Part shown: positions 8,721 through 19,000 of the stretch, in pieces
Numbering within the stretch: position 1 is the stretch's first letter
Layout: each line of letters opens with the position of its first letter
Origin: CAVQEG01 sp963711465
Lineage (GTDB): Bacteria > Bacteroidota > Ignavibacteria > OLB7
Direction of reading: 5' to 3'
Length of the DNA stretch: 64,000 nucleotides
Assembly (NCBI GenBank): GCA_963711465.1
Contig: CAVQEG010000001.1
Coordinates: 1,240,001 to 1,304,000, forward strand
Position numbers and translations under genes: made by a program
Notes under the pieces: generated by a model
Databases searched by the model: none
What the model was told of the DNA's origin: nothing
What the model saw: the letters and a program-made list of their open reading frames with translations, nothing else

Positions 8721-10829
8721 TCACCACAACGGTTGCTCCAGCGCCAGTCGCGCACCGAAGCGGCTGCCGTCGATGCTGATGTTGAGCCGGGCAGCCAGAC
8801 GCTCCCCGGCGTAGCGGATCGCCACCACCGGAGAGAGCCGCCAGTCGAACTGCGAGAGTTGTTCGATACGATCCCATCCGCCGGACGCTCCAAGGCCGAC
8901 GACGAGGCCGAACCTCCACACGACGGGAATTCTCGCCTCCGCCTCCATCTCCGCAATCACCGGCCGTTCGTACGGCCCGCGAACGCCGAGCTGCAGCGGA
9001 TCGCGGCCGCCGAAGCCCGGAAGGAGCGCCGCCGGCAGACGGTCGGCCACGATCGCCTCGAGTCGTGCCGCCAGCGCCAGCGTCGTCGTCGGGTAGCAGA
9101 GTGTTGAGTAGTGGCGAACATCGAGTGCGAACCGTCCGAAGTGGCCCGTCGCCAAGCCAGTCTGCGGCGCAAGCTCCGTTTCGATCGCCAGCAGCGATCC
9201 ACGGTGCGGCTCGATCCTGCTGTCACGCGTGTCGACGCGGATCGTTCCGATGATCGATGCCACCGTTGCTGAACGGTCCGCCGCCGCCTGAACCTCCGAC
9301 GAGCCAGAGGCGGCCGAGGTCGGCCCGTCGTCGCTGACACCGCGATACCTGAGCGTGGCCGCGGCGACGACCCGTGAGGTCACGCCCGTGCTGACCGTCG
9401 CCGACACCACCGCCGTCTCTCGCACCGAACCGGGGTCGGCAGCCGTGAACTCGGCACCGGCGACCTCCCGACGGTATCCCGCGTGAACATCGAGGCCGAC
9501 ATCGTAGGCGAGCCCGTGACGCAGCTCTCGATCGGGCCACGATACTGTGAACTGATGGTACTCCTCTCCCCCGGTCGATCGGTAAATGGTCAGATCGAAC
9601 GACTCCGCGTCGCCCGAGGCACCGACGAGTATCGATCGGAATCCATAGCCGTACCCGGCACTCGGTGCGAACGCCGTGAGCGGAATCGTTTCATAGATCG
9701 GCCGCACTGGCGGTTCCACCGCATCGCATACCGTTGGCGCCCCGGCGCACGCCCTCCGCATGTCCAGATCCGCCAGCACACCGTTGTGATCCGACGGAAG
9801 TACGCCATCGACCGAATCGATGAGCGCCGCATAGGCATCGATCACGCTTGCGGAATCGAATCCATGGCCCAGTAGCAGGTAGTCACTCCGGTGTGTTCGA
9901 CGCGACCACAGCGACACCAGCAGGTCGTACGAATCCAGCGTGTCGCCCGATGCGTCCACGGGTCGTCCGGACCACCTGGCGTATGCGTTGAAGACGGGAT
10001 CCCACGTGGCCGGGCAGTGCGCGCCGGCATCGATCATCCCCATCGAATCGAGAAGCGTTGCCAGTTCGGGCGAGTCCGCGGTCGCACCGAGCGAACCGCC
10101 GAGCACTAGTGGCGCACCGGCCGGGAGCCTTCTGATCCGTCCGACGAGTCGATCGATCTCGCTTCGACGGCACGCACGGGCACGATCCCAGCGCTCGACG
10201 GCTCGGTCGAATTCGCTCCGCGAAACCGTTCCCCGTTCGCGGAAGCCGGCAAGCTCCTCAATGAGCGTCGTATCGCGTGGCGGCGTCTGATTCAGCACCG
10301 TGTTGACCAGACAGATCTCGACCGAATCGACTCGGATGGTGGCGGCTATGGCGAGCGAAGCCGGCGAGCCCTGCACGTTGATCGCACCGCCGTGCAGGCC
10401 GAACGGGCCGGAGAGCTTCCAGACGTCGAGCGACTGGAGATGGAGTTCGGGTCGGGCGAGGATCGCCAGTCCGCGCGCCCGGTCGAAGGGAAATCCGATC
10501 GGACCGAGGCGAACGCCGCCGTCGGTCATCTGGTGAATTCTGTCGAATCCCAGTTCGCCGGAGAGCCGCGCTGCGAGCCGGGGCGAGGCGTTCTGCAGGA
10601 ATACGACATCGGGATCGACCGCACCGATCGACGCCACCATCGCCCGTTCGAGTTCCTCGCGCGTGGGCGCATCCTGCCAGCGACCGTCGACGATTCCCCC
10701 CGAATGGTCATAGCCATCCCACGCACTGATGCTCAGCACGCGAAGGCGGGCGTTCTGCGCGCTCGCGACGTCAATGCACGAGAGGAGCAGACACGCCAGG
10801 GCAAGGCATCGAAGCCGGGATTGTCGCAT
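8721..10829 (-). CDS. EEP-fold (endonuclease/exonuclease/phosphatase) domain fused to a D15/BamA-like outer-membrane barrel
   Basis: 702 residues with a signal peptide (1-25, ending VASAQ). Residues about 28-360 fit the EEP fold: LRVLSISAWDG near the start, VVFLQN at 75-80, RSDYLLLG at 315-321 and SDH at 346-348. The normal metal ligand Glu of the QE motif is Asn80, and GDFN is replaced by GGSLGA at 244-249, so catalysis is doubtful. Residues about 385-702 look like a D15 barrel: VDTRDSRIEPHRG at 532-544, the lid-loop motif VRGPY at 616-620, and C-terminal ALEQPLW. No POTRA domain is apparent. By analogy with type Vd patatin-barrel proteins it may carry its own passenger at the cell surface; that is inference. 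Confidence 0.7.
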   Translation of the reverse strand: MRQSRLRCLALACLLLSCIDVASAQNARLRVLSISAWDGYDHSGGIVDGRWQDAPTREELERAMVASIGAVDPDVVFLQNASPRLAARLSGELGFDRIHQMTDGGVRLGPIGFPFDRARGLAILARPELHLQSLDVWKLSGPFGLHGGAINVQGSPASLAIAATIRVDSVEICLVNTVLNQTPPRDTTLIEELAGFRERGTVSRSEFDRAVERWDRARACRRSEIDRLVGRIRRLPAGAPLVLGGSLGATADSPELATLLDSMGMIDAGAHCPATWDPVFNAYARWSGRPVDASGDTLDSYDLLVSLWSRRTHRSDYLLLGHGFDSASVIDAYAALIDSVDGVLPSDHNGVLADLDMRRACAGAPTVCDAVEPPVRPIYETIPLTAFAPSAGYGYGFRSILVGASGDAESFDLTIYRSTGGEEYHQFTVSWPDRELRHGLAYDVGLDVHAGYRREVAGAEFTAADPGSVRETAVVSATVSTGVTSRVVAAATLRYRGVSDDGPTSAASGSSEVQAAADRSATVASIIGTIRVDTRDSRIEPHRGSLLAIETELAPQTGLATGHFGRFALDVRHYSTLCYPTTTLALAARLEAIVADRLPAALLPGFGGRDPLQLGVRGPYERPVIAEMEAEARIPVVWRFGLVVGLGASGGWDRIEQLSQFDWRLSPVVAIRYAGERLAARLNISIDGSRFGARLALEQPLW

Positions 10830-10875
10830 GAGCGGCGCTGGGACGGAAGGACCGGAAGACCGTGGACCGGCGCGA

Positions 10876-10883
10876 CAAATATA
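10876..10883 (-). promoter_or_regulatory. Putative -7 box (TATATTTG) for the EEP-barrel gene
   Basis: On the minus strand TATATTTG matches the Bacteroidota TAnnTTTG element exactly and lies 47 bases before the ATG at 10829, just past the stop of the upstream OmpA gene. The -33 TTG is not well placed (nearest about 26 bases upstream). Confidence 0.45.
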
Positions 10884-10895
10884 GGCGATGCCTGC

Positions 10896-12338
10896 TCAGC
10901 GAATGGGCGCAATGGCAGGTATGGCGTCCGGCGACGTCAGCATGCGCGTGTCCTCCGGTTCGACGGTCCTGCTTCCTGATGTACCGAAGTGGCGCGTCGC
11001 GGCCACGACGACACAGCGACTGTAGAAGCGTCCCTCAGGCAGATCGTTGTCGCACAGATCGTACGGTCCGCGACCGCTGACGGTGGCGCCGGCGCGACGC
11101 AGATTCAGTGCGACCAGCCGCGCGCGCCGATCGGTCAGATCGTGACTCCGCGCGTCGTCGCTGGTCAGATCGGTGTAGGCGGTGATCGAAATCGATGCGT
11201 CGTCGGGAAGCTCCGATGCGATCGAAGCGACGACGCGCCGATTGAGTTCATTGAAGTCGGCACGGTTGGGATCGAGCCAGACGATCGAATACGTATCGGT
11301 CTGCGCATCGCGCTCACCCGACTTCCGCTTCTTTGCGACCGTGAGCACATGCACCGGAAGCTGCTGGCACTGCGCAACCACTTCCTGTCCGCCGCCTCCG
11401 TGCACGACCAGTTCGGCGCGGAGCGTCGATGCTCGGCGCAGTGCATCCGACGACAGCGCCGTCAGATCCAGGTCGATGCTCTCCGGCGGCCGCCCGTCAC
11501 CGTCGATGTGGGCGAGCTCCTCATCGCGTTCGTTGCGAAGCACCAGCTGCCAGCCCTTCGCGTTGAACGAATCCGGCTGGTTTGCATAGATGCGCAGACG
11601 CTGCGGCGCGATCTGGGTCGTGGTGTCCACGAGACGCACCGGCTCGAGGATGTCGAAGGAGCTCGCGTAGATCTCCACACGGCGGTTCTCCTCACGACCA
11701 GCGGAGGTGCGGTTGTTCGAGGGAATCTCCGGGAGCAGCCGACTGTCGATGCTGATCCGAGCCGTGTCGATTCCGAACGACGCGCTCAGGTAGCGGCGCA
11801 CCGACTCCGCCCTGCGTCGCGCCAGCCGGGCGGTTTCGCCGAACTCCGGTTCGTCGGAACTGGTGCCGACCAGCGTCAGCTGTGCGGCGGGCAACTGGCT
11901 CAGGCGGCGCCCGACGATGTTGAGCACGTCATGGTACACCGCGAGCTGTTCGCTCGACCGCGCACCGCGCGGCGCCACGCCGGGTTCGCCAGTGCGCCGA
12001 TACCGCGCCGGAAGTTCGTCCGAACCACGATCGAAGAAGACGTAGTTGAGCAGTGGCTGCAGACGCGTCGAGGCGAATTCCTCGACGCGAACGCCGGTGA
12101 TCGGTTCCTCCCGACCATTGCCCCGCACGCCGACAGCAACCAGTGGGGTTCCGAACTGTGTCGAGGGCGAAGATGCCACACGCAGTGCGCGCACCGGCGA
12201 CATCGAAGCGGGAGCGTACGACGCGGTGGACGTGGCGCGGGAGGTGCTCGCAACGCCGTCGACGCGTTGTGCATGAACGACGCTCGCGCTCAGTAGTGAA
12301 GTAAGAGCTAGCAGTGGGTAGACGAATCGCGGTCTCAT
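10896..12338 (-). CDS. Exported protein with two OmpA-like domains
   Basis: 480 residues from MRPRFVYPLLALTSLLSASV, a signal peptide ending VHAQ, preceded by GGAGG. The first OmpA-type domain runs from LLNYVFFDRGSDELPARY to NRRVEIYAS and carries the peptidoglycan-binding style pattern RLARRRAESVRRYL. A second degenerate copy starts near TYSIVWLDPN, with SISITAYTDL, LTDRRARLVALNL and NDLPEGRFYSR. No N-terminal barrel is present. It probably tethers the outer membrane to peptidoglycan or is a periplasmic scaffold. It is paralogous to the barrel-OmpA gene at 14-16 kb (shared NDLPEGR-SR ending). Confidence 0.8.
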   Translation of the reverse strand: MRPRFVYPLLALTSLLSASVVHAQRVDGVASTSRATSTASYAPASMSPVRALRVASSPSTQFGTPLVAVGVRGNGREEPITGVRVEEFASTRLQPLLNYVFFDRGSDELPARYRRTGEPGVAPRGARSSEQLAVYHDVLNIVGRRLSQLPAAQLTLVGTSSDEPEFGETARLARRRAESVRRYLSASFGIDTARISIDSRLLPEIPSNNRTSAGREENRRVEIYASSFDILEPVRLVDTTTQIAPQRLRIYANQPDSFNAKGWQLVLRNERDEELAHIDGDGRPPESIDLDLTALSSDALRRASTLRAELVVHGGGGQEVVAQCQQLPVHVLTVAKKRKSGERDAQTDTYSIVWLDPNRADFNELNRRVVASIASELPDDASISITAYTDLTSDDARSHDLTDRRARLVALNLRRAGATVSGRGPYDLCDNDLPEGRFYSRCVVVAATRHFGTSGSRTVEPEDTRMLTSPDAIPAIAPIR

Positions 12339-12772
12339 CGTGCTGCCTCCATCGAATGACGATGTAGTCGTGAGGGAGCGAGTGGTATCCGGGAAACTTC
12401 GGGGTGTGGACTCGCTGGACCTGTGTGGGATTTGGACCAAGTGTCGCGTCGGTCGTCTGCGGACCACGCGACGGATATATGGACAACGTCTCCGGACGCG
12501 GGAAGTTTGCGCCGGTGGCTGATCATGGACCTCAAAGACCGTGGGCAACCTACCACGCGGCGGGAACGGGAACTGCATTAATTCGTAAGACACCGGCGCG
12601 ACGGGAGCGGATACTTGCCACCGACAGTGCATCCGCTACATTTGCGGTGGCACGAACGAACCTCTCACCATTCCCCTGTCCGGTATAACGCTCGAGCCGG
12701 GTTGGACGTCACGGCCCCCGACAGAATCCCCGTCGTTCGTACCCCTGAGCGCTGCCGGCTGACAGCCAACGC
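12339..12772. other. Divergent intergenic region between the OmpA gene and the secreted EEP gene
   Basis: 434 bases without a convincing gene. It holds the GGAGG site of the minus-strand OmpA gene next to 12339 and a well-formed plus-strand promoter candidate at 12615-12644. The rest shows no clear motif. Confidence 0.5.
12615..12644 (+). promoter_or_regulatory. Putative Bacteroidota-type promoter (-33 TTG, -7 TACATTTG)
   Basis: TACATTTG at 12637-12644 matches TAnnTTTG exactly, and a TTG at 12615-12617 lies 19 bases upstream, the normal spacing for the Bacteroidota sigma factor. It would drive the secreted EEP gene at 12773 with a leader of roughly 120 bases. Confidence 0.5.
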
Positions 12773-13972
12773 ATGATCCGCCGCATTCTCCCTCTCGCGA
12801 TGCTCCTGGTGGCATCGGCGGCCCCCGCCCTCTCACAGCCAGCGACGATCCGGGTGGCCACCTACAACGTTCTCAACTTCTCCGGCAATGAGGGCACCAA
12901 CGCCTGGCACCGCATCGGCGACTTCCGCACGGTGCTGAGTCGGATCGATCCCGACATCCTGCTCGTCCAGGAGATGGTCAATCCGAGCGGAGCCCAGGTG
13001 TTTCTCGATTCGGTGATGAGCTTCCGGGCCAATTACGCCGCCTTCGGAACCGAGTACCTCGACGGCTGCGACGAAGCGCTGTTCATCGACACGGCACGCG
13101 TGGAATTTCTCCGGGCCGTCGTGCACGATCGTGCGTTGCGCGACATCATCGAGTACGTGCTGGTGATTCGGCAGAGCAATGACACGCTGCACGCGTTCGA
13201 CGCGCATCTGAAAGCGGGCGACGCCTCGGCCGACGCCGAACAGCGCACCACCGAGGTCGATCCTCTGCACGACGAAATGGGTAGCATTCCGTTCGGAGAT
13301 TACTACCTCCTGGCCGGTGATCTCAACGTGTACACGAGTGATGAAGCGGCCTATCAGTCGCTTACCTCCGGCACGAACGGCGGTCGATTCACCGATCCGA
13401 TCGATCGTCCCGGCGACTGGCACAATCACTCGGAGTTCGCCGACATTTTCACCCAGTCACCCCGCACCCGCCAGTTCGACGGCGGCATCAACGGCGGTAT
13501 GGATGACAGGTTCGACTTCATCCTCGTCTCTCCGGAACTGCGAGCGCGCTTTCTGAGCGGTTCCTATACCGCCTTCGGCAACGACGGACACCACATGAAC
13601 GATTCGATCAACCAGATGCCGAACGATGCGGTCGACCTCACCACTGCCAACGCGTTGCACTACGCCAGCGATCACATTCCGGTCTACGCCGACTTCGCGT
13701 TCGATTCGCGCTTCAGCGGCGTGGCGGCTGCGTCGTCAAACGATCGGATGCGCGTCGCGCCGCTTCCTGCATCGGGAGTCGTGCGGATCGGTGATGCGAC
13801 ACTTCGTGCGATTTCGCTTATCGACCTCAACGGCCGGACCGTTCGGCGCGTGTCAGCATCGGGCGGTCGGATTCGTCTGGACGTCTCCGACCTGCCGAGC
13901 GGACTCTACGAGATCCGTGCGACCGACCGCGACGGGACCGTCCGCAGGCTCACTCTGCCGGTGGTGCACTGA
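12773..13972 (+). CDS. Secreted EEP-family nuclease/phosphatase with T9SS C-terminal domain
   Basis: 399 residues. A signal peptide (1-22) precedes an EEP domain with its active site apparently intact: YNV (Asn32), VQE (Glu67), HLKAG (His145), AGDLN (Asp183, Asn185), DRFDFILVS and ASDH (299-301). It should hydrolyse a phosphodiester or phosphomonoester outside the cell; the substrate cannot be told. The last 75-80 residues form a type A T9SS sorting domain with ISLIDLNGRTVRRV, then DLPSGLYEIRATD and a basic-hydrophobic end. It is divergent from the OmpA gene and close to the degenerate EEP-barrel fusion. Confidence 0.88.
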   Translation: MIRRILPLAMLLVASAAPALSQPATIRVATYNVLNFSGNEGTNAWHRIGDFRTVLSRIDPDILLVQEMVNPSGAQVFLDSVMSFRANYAAFGTEYLDGCDEALFIDTARVEFLRAVVHDRALRDIIEYVLVIRQSNDTLHAFDAHLKAGDASADAEQRTTEVDPLHDEMGSIPFGDYYLLAGDLNVYTSDEAAYQSLTSGTNGGRFTDPIDRPGDWHNHSEFADIFTQSPRTRQFDGGINGGMDDRFDFILVSPELRARFLSGSYTAFGNDGHHMNDSINQMPNDAVDLTTANALHYASDHIPVYADFAFDSRFSGVAAASSNDRMRVAPLPASGVVRIGDATLRAISLIDLNGRTVRRVSASGGRIRLDVSDLPSGLYEIRATDRDGTVRRLTLPVVH

Positions 13973-14088
13973 GAACAGCGACCACGAGGACGCCGATCGA
14001 ACACGCGTCGACAGCGACTTCAGAAGTGAACGGAACGGTGGTGGAACCGAGCCAGGGGCCGGGCGAATCCCGACGGCTGGTGAGACGG

Positions 14089-16043
14089 CTACCGTGCCTC
14101 CGGCGGGACGGACGGCTTCGGACCGCGGGTGATGAGAATCCGGACCGATCGTGAGAGAATTCGCCCCTCCGGAAGATCGTTCGGGAACAGGCGATCATCC
14201 GAACCCGAGACGACGTCCACCCGGGCCTCCGACCCGAGGAGTCCCCGAAGAACGTCGGCGACACCTTCCGCGCGGCGCCGGGCGAGATCGAGATTCCCCT
14301 CGGCGCTGCCGATGCGATCGGTGAATCCCTGCACTTGCACGCGAGCGCCGGGCGGGACGCCGCTGGCGATGCGACGCAGTTCACTGCGGTGCACAGCGCT
14401 CGGATCGGCGACGTCGTAATCGAATGCCACCAGCAGCGTCGCGACACGATCGGCCTCGGCTCCACTGTGCAGGCGCACCGAGTGTTCGACCACGAGTGGA
14501 AGTCGCGCCAGCGACGAGTCGGCCACGCCGGTTGAATCCACCGCAATGAGTTCTGCCACGAGTGTATCGATCGAGGAGGTTCCCACCGTTGACGGAATCG
14601 CCCACTCGAACGACGGAGCAGCGTTGGCGATCGAGTCACTGGAGAAGACGACGACCGGACGTTCGCCGTCATCGATCGACAGTGTCCATCGGCGTACGCC
14701 GGCTTCGGCGGTGATGATCGGCTCGAGTTGAATTCGAGGCGGATCGAACGAACGGTCGATGTGTTCGCCGTATACCGGCGAGAGAATCGCCGAGTCGGCT
14801 GCAAGCAGTTCGACCCGCCGGTTCTCCGCTCGTCCGTCGGCGGTGATCTCCCGAGCGGCGGAAATCCGACCGGTGCCCGTATCGACGGTGATCTGCTCGG
14901 TGGAGACGCCGAATCGCTCGCTGAGCACGCGGGCGACTGCCTCCGCCCGCTGCAGCGCCAGGCCTCGCGGCTCCTCACCCGAGGACATACCGCGCAGGAT
15001 GACGTGCGCCGCCGGCGTCGCGCGCAGTCGCGACGCAACCGTCGACAGCATCCCGTGGTTCAGCCGAAGCGGATCCGACGTGGTGTCCGATCCCGAGATG
15101 ACAGGTGCGAGAAAGCGTGCGGGCACGTCCGCCTGCGCCGAGTCGAAGAACACGACCGGAAGCAGAGGGGTCACGCTGCGTTCGATCGATTCGCTCACGC
15201 GAATTCGTGCAAATTGTGCCGGGTTGCCGTCGGCGTCGATAGTCGCGCCCGCTGCGGGGGCACGTCGGCGGGCGTTGCCGGCTGTGTGATCCGGACCGGA
15301 CGGTCGAACATCACGTCGAGACCAACGCCAACGCGCCGGGTACTCCATGCGTCACCGCGGTCGGTGGCCGCTTCGACATCCGACAGATCGAGTCGGGGAT
15401 AGAGGGCCCACCCCCGTCCGATGTCGATTCTGCGACGCACGACCAGACCCGCACCGATCGAAAGTCCGGGCGCAGGTACGCTCGAACGCGCCAGCTCGTG
15501 CTGTCGGGATCCGTCATCGAACGCCACGTCACCGGGACCGAGCACGGCGTCGGTGACGGTCGAGGAACCACCGATACGCAGAGACGCTATTGCCTCGAGC
15601 GCGAATTCCCATCGGGAGATTGGGCACCAGCCCGCTCCGAACGTAGCGTTGATCGCGTTGGTGAATGCAGTCAGGCGGTACTCCCGATCGACGTCGACCA
15701 ACGCATCGCTGACGGCATCGTAAATCAACTGACGACCGACCGGCGCGGCCGTAAATGACGATCGGTCAAAGGTCCATCCGAGCGAACCGCACAGCGCCAG
15801 TCGCGAAGTCAGTGCGTAGTGAACCCGAAAAGCCGCGAGTACCCCGAGCGACCACCCGCCGTCGAAAGCGCCACATGCGTCGGAACCCTCGAACACGGCG
15901 ATGTGCCCCGCATCGAGCGATGCCCCCACGACAAGACCGCCCCCATAGGCGAGTGGCCCACTGGTCGTATCGATCTGGCCGAAGCTCGGTTTGATTGTAG
16001 CGGTTACGAGCACCGCGATGACGGCGAGGCGAAGTGAATACAT
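14089..16043 (-). pseudogene. Outer-membrane barrel plus OmpA-domain protein, split by an apparent frameshift
   Basis: Two overlapping frames look like one gene. The first (16043 to 15195) has a signal peptide (MYSLRLAVIAVLVTA to GQ) and a PorT-like beta barrel ending VGVGLDVMFDRPVRI. The second (15348 to 14089) has no signal and carries two OmpA-type domains (PLLPVVFFDSAQADVPARF; then VQVQGFTDRIGSAEGNLDL and NDLPEGRILSR). One extra C in the C5 run on the minus strand at 15256-15260 would join them as DVPPAAGATIDADGNP, giving about 650 residues. Whether this is sequencing error, mutation or programmed slippage is open. A GTG at 16076 overlaps the upstream stop (GTGA), but the ATG at 16043 fits the signal peptide better. 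Likely co-transcribed with the giant gene upstream. Confidence 0.75.
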
Positions 16044-16072
16044 GGATGAATTGTCGAATGGGTCGTCGAGTT

Positions 16073-19000
16073 TCACCGCACGATCAGCAGCGGAACACTC
16101 TCACGTTCCTCCGCCGTGCGCAATTCGATTGTGTAGAGGCCCGAGGCCAGATCCGACACGTCCACGACCATCGTCTGCTCCTGGCTTATGCCCGTCGGCA
16201 GCTCGATCGCACGCGTCGTGCGGCCCAGCATGTCGCTGATCACCACCCGGGGCGCCGCATGCTCCGGTGCACGCCACGAGATCCGCACCGACCCCGTCGC
16301 CGGGTTCGGCTCCACACGCGTCAGCCGCGCCAGACGGCCGAAGCCGGTCCCGCGGCCTATGTCGCACCCGCTGAGCAGCACCAGGCCGTCGTGGCCTTCG
16401 GAGCCCCGAAGCGTCGACGCGCCGTCGCGGAGCTCGATGGTCGCAAACGCGATCACGTTCTGTGGCTGGCCCGTCACCAACCCCCGCATCTGCAGCACGA
16501 ACAGCGTGTCGCCGAGCAACGCCGTCCCCTCGGCCACGCCGTCGATCCGCACTCTCCCGGGGCCCAGTCGCCGCAGCGTCACCGGCCCCATCGGGCTGCT
16601 CGCCGACTCGACGTACAACGCCCGCGGGTCCATTGCCACCTCCGCCGTGAACGACCCGATGTCGTCGGTGCCCGCCAGTGCTGCATCCAGCCGCGCCACC
16701 ACATCGAACGCTTCGCCTGCCGCTGCCGCAACCGTGTCGAGCCGTACCTGCAGCGCCTCTGACTCAATGCCATCGCCCTGAAGATCGACCCACCCGTGCA
16801 CGCCGTCATCGAGCACCGCCTCGAGCCGCGCCGTGTGACTGCCGACGGTCTGCGGCGTGAACGCCAGTCCGGTGTGGTAGTATTCGCCCGGACCGAGTGT
16901 GCGAGCTGCGCTCGAATCGACGCCGAACGTTGTCGCCTCAGCGCCGCCCAGCCTCAGCGTCACCACCGTCACCGCTCGCGTCGAGACATTGCGGACCCGA
17001 AGCGTATCGCTTGCACGTCGCGTCGTCCCCACCACCACGCGGCCGAAGTCGATCGCCGACGGCTGCAGCTCCAGCCCGACCGTATCACCAATACCCGTCA
17101 GCGTCACCGCCGGTTCCGATGGTGATGAATTCTGAATGTGAAGCACCGCCGTGCGCGCCCCCACCGCCACCGGCGCGAACCACGCGTCGAGCCACACCGT
17201 GTCGGCACCCTCCGGCGACAATGCGAACGGCGCGGTGCCCGGAACCACGAACGAACCCGTGTCCCCGTCCAGTGTGATCGCCAGAACCGTCGCCGGAGCG
17301 CTCCCTCGATTGGTCAGCCCGACGGCACGCGGTCCGACCGTGTCACCGAGATCGACGCGGCCGAAGTCCACCCGTCGCGTCAGCGCAACAACACCCGGCT
17401 CTACCGCCTGTCCGCCGAGTCCCACCGTCCAGCCCGCACCCGAGGCCGACTCCAGCCGAAGACGACTCTGCATCGCTCCCAGCTCCGTCGGCACCCACCG
17501 AAGACACACCTCCACCGCCACCGAATCGACCAGCACAACCGGTGTTGTCAGCGGCTGGATGATCGACACCGACGGATCTTCGCTCGTGATCCGCGTGATC
17601 TCGATCGGCCGGCACGACGGGTTCATCAGCTCCACGCACACCTCCGCCGTGTCGCCGACCGCCACCCGTGCGAACCACACCGAGTCCGGATCGCGAACGA
17701 CTTCCGCGACCGCCGAGGCGTTCCCGCGTAGCGCCACATGCCGATCCCCCTGATCGGTTTGCACCGTCAGTTCGGCCGACGACCATCCCGACGCCGCCGT
17801 CGGCGCGAAGCGCACGCTGTCGACCCGCGTCTCCCCCGGACCGATCAGCACGTTCGACGCCGCCGGCGACTGATAGTCCCCGACCGGCGAGATCGCGTAC
17901 CCCTCGAGTACTAGTGGCTCGCTGCCGTCGTTGTGCACCTCCACGGCGGCAGCCGGACGCTCCCCCGGAAGCACGCACGTGAACCCGATCGTATCCGGTG
18001 CGACACGCACATCATGCTCGACGCCACGACCGCGCAGCCCGACCTCCACCGTCGAGCCGTCGTCGCCACCGCCGCTCCAGTCCGCGCTGTCAGCCGCCAC
18101 ACGCGTCGGACAGTACTCCACCACGATCCTCACCGTCGTTCCCGCCGCCAGCTCCTGCGGAAGCGCCGTCGGTGCAATCACCCGGAACGTCCCCGTCGGA
18201 ACTCCCGCAAGCATCTGCACCGACGAGCGATTCAGTCCCACGCTGCTCGTCCCCACGTTGCGCACGCTGAACGAGTCCCGAGCACACGTCCCGACATCCA
18301 CCGCCCCGAAGTCCAGCTCAACTGTCGACGCCGCAAGCACACCCCGAATGCCCCGGCCCCGAACCTGGACCACACGCGTCGGTGCATCGCTGCACCGAAC
18401 CTCGATCGCGTCGCTCACCGTCTCCTCCGACGTCGGACAGAACCGCACCCGCACCTGCACCGTGTCTCCCGGCTCCAGTCGCCGAGCGCCGCCAGACCAC
18501 GTCACCGTGACCGCGCTGCCGTCGACCGCCACGATCGTCTGCACCGTCACCGCCACGCTCCCGTCGTTGCCCACCACGATCAGCGTGTCGCGGCACGAAC
18601 CCACCGGCACATCACCGAAGTCCAGCCTCGCCGGCGCCCTCAGGTGCCGCTCGATCCCCACCCCGTGCAGCGCCACGAGCGTCGACCGCCCGTCGGCCGT
18701 GCCGTCGCTCCGAATCGACAGCTGCTCGGACGTCTCGCCGCTCAACTGCGGGCAGAAGCGAATCGTCACCGCAACCGAATCATCCGCCGCAACCTCGAAC
18801 GGCACCGATGGCGACGTCACCGCGAACGTCCCCGGCGTCAGCGACAGCCCCGTCACCCTCAGCGCGAATCGCCCGGGATTGCGGACCACGAACCGGCCCT
18901 CGCGACAGCTGTCGACCTCCACTTCGCCGAACTCCACCGTTGTCGGCTCCACCGCGATCCCCGGAGCACCGGCACACCCCTGCAGCACCACCGCACGGGG

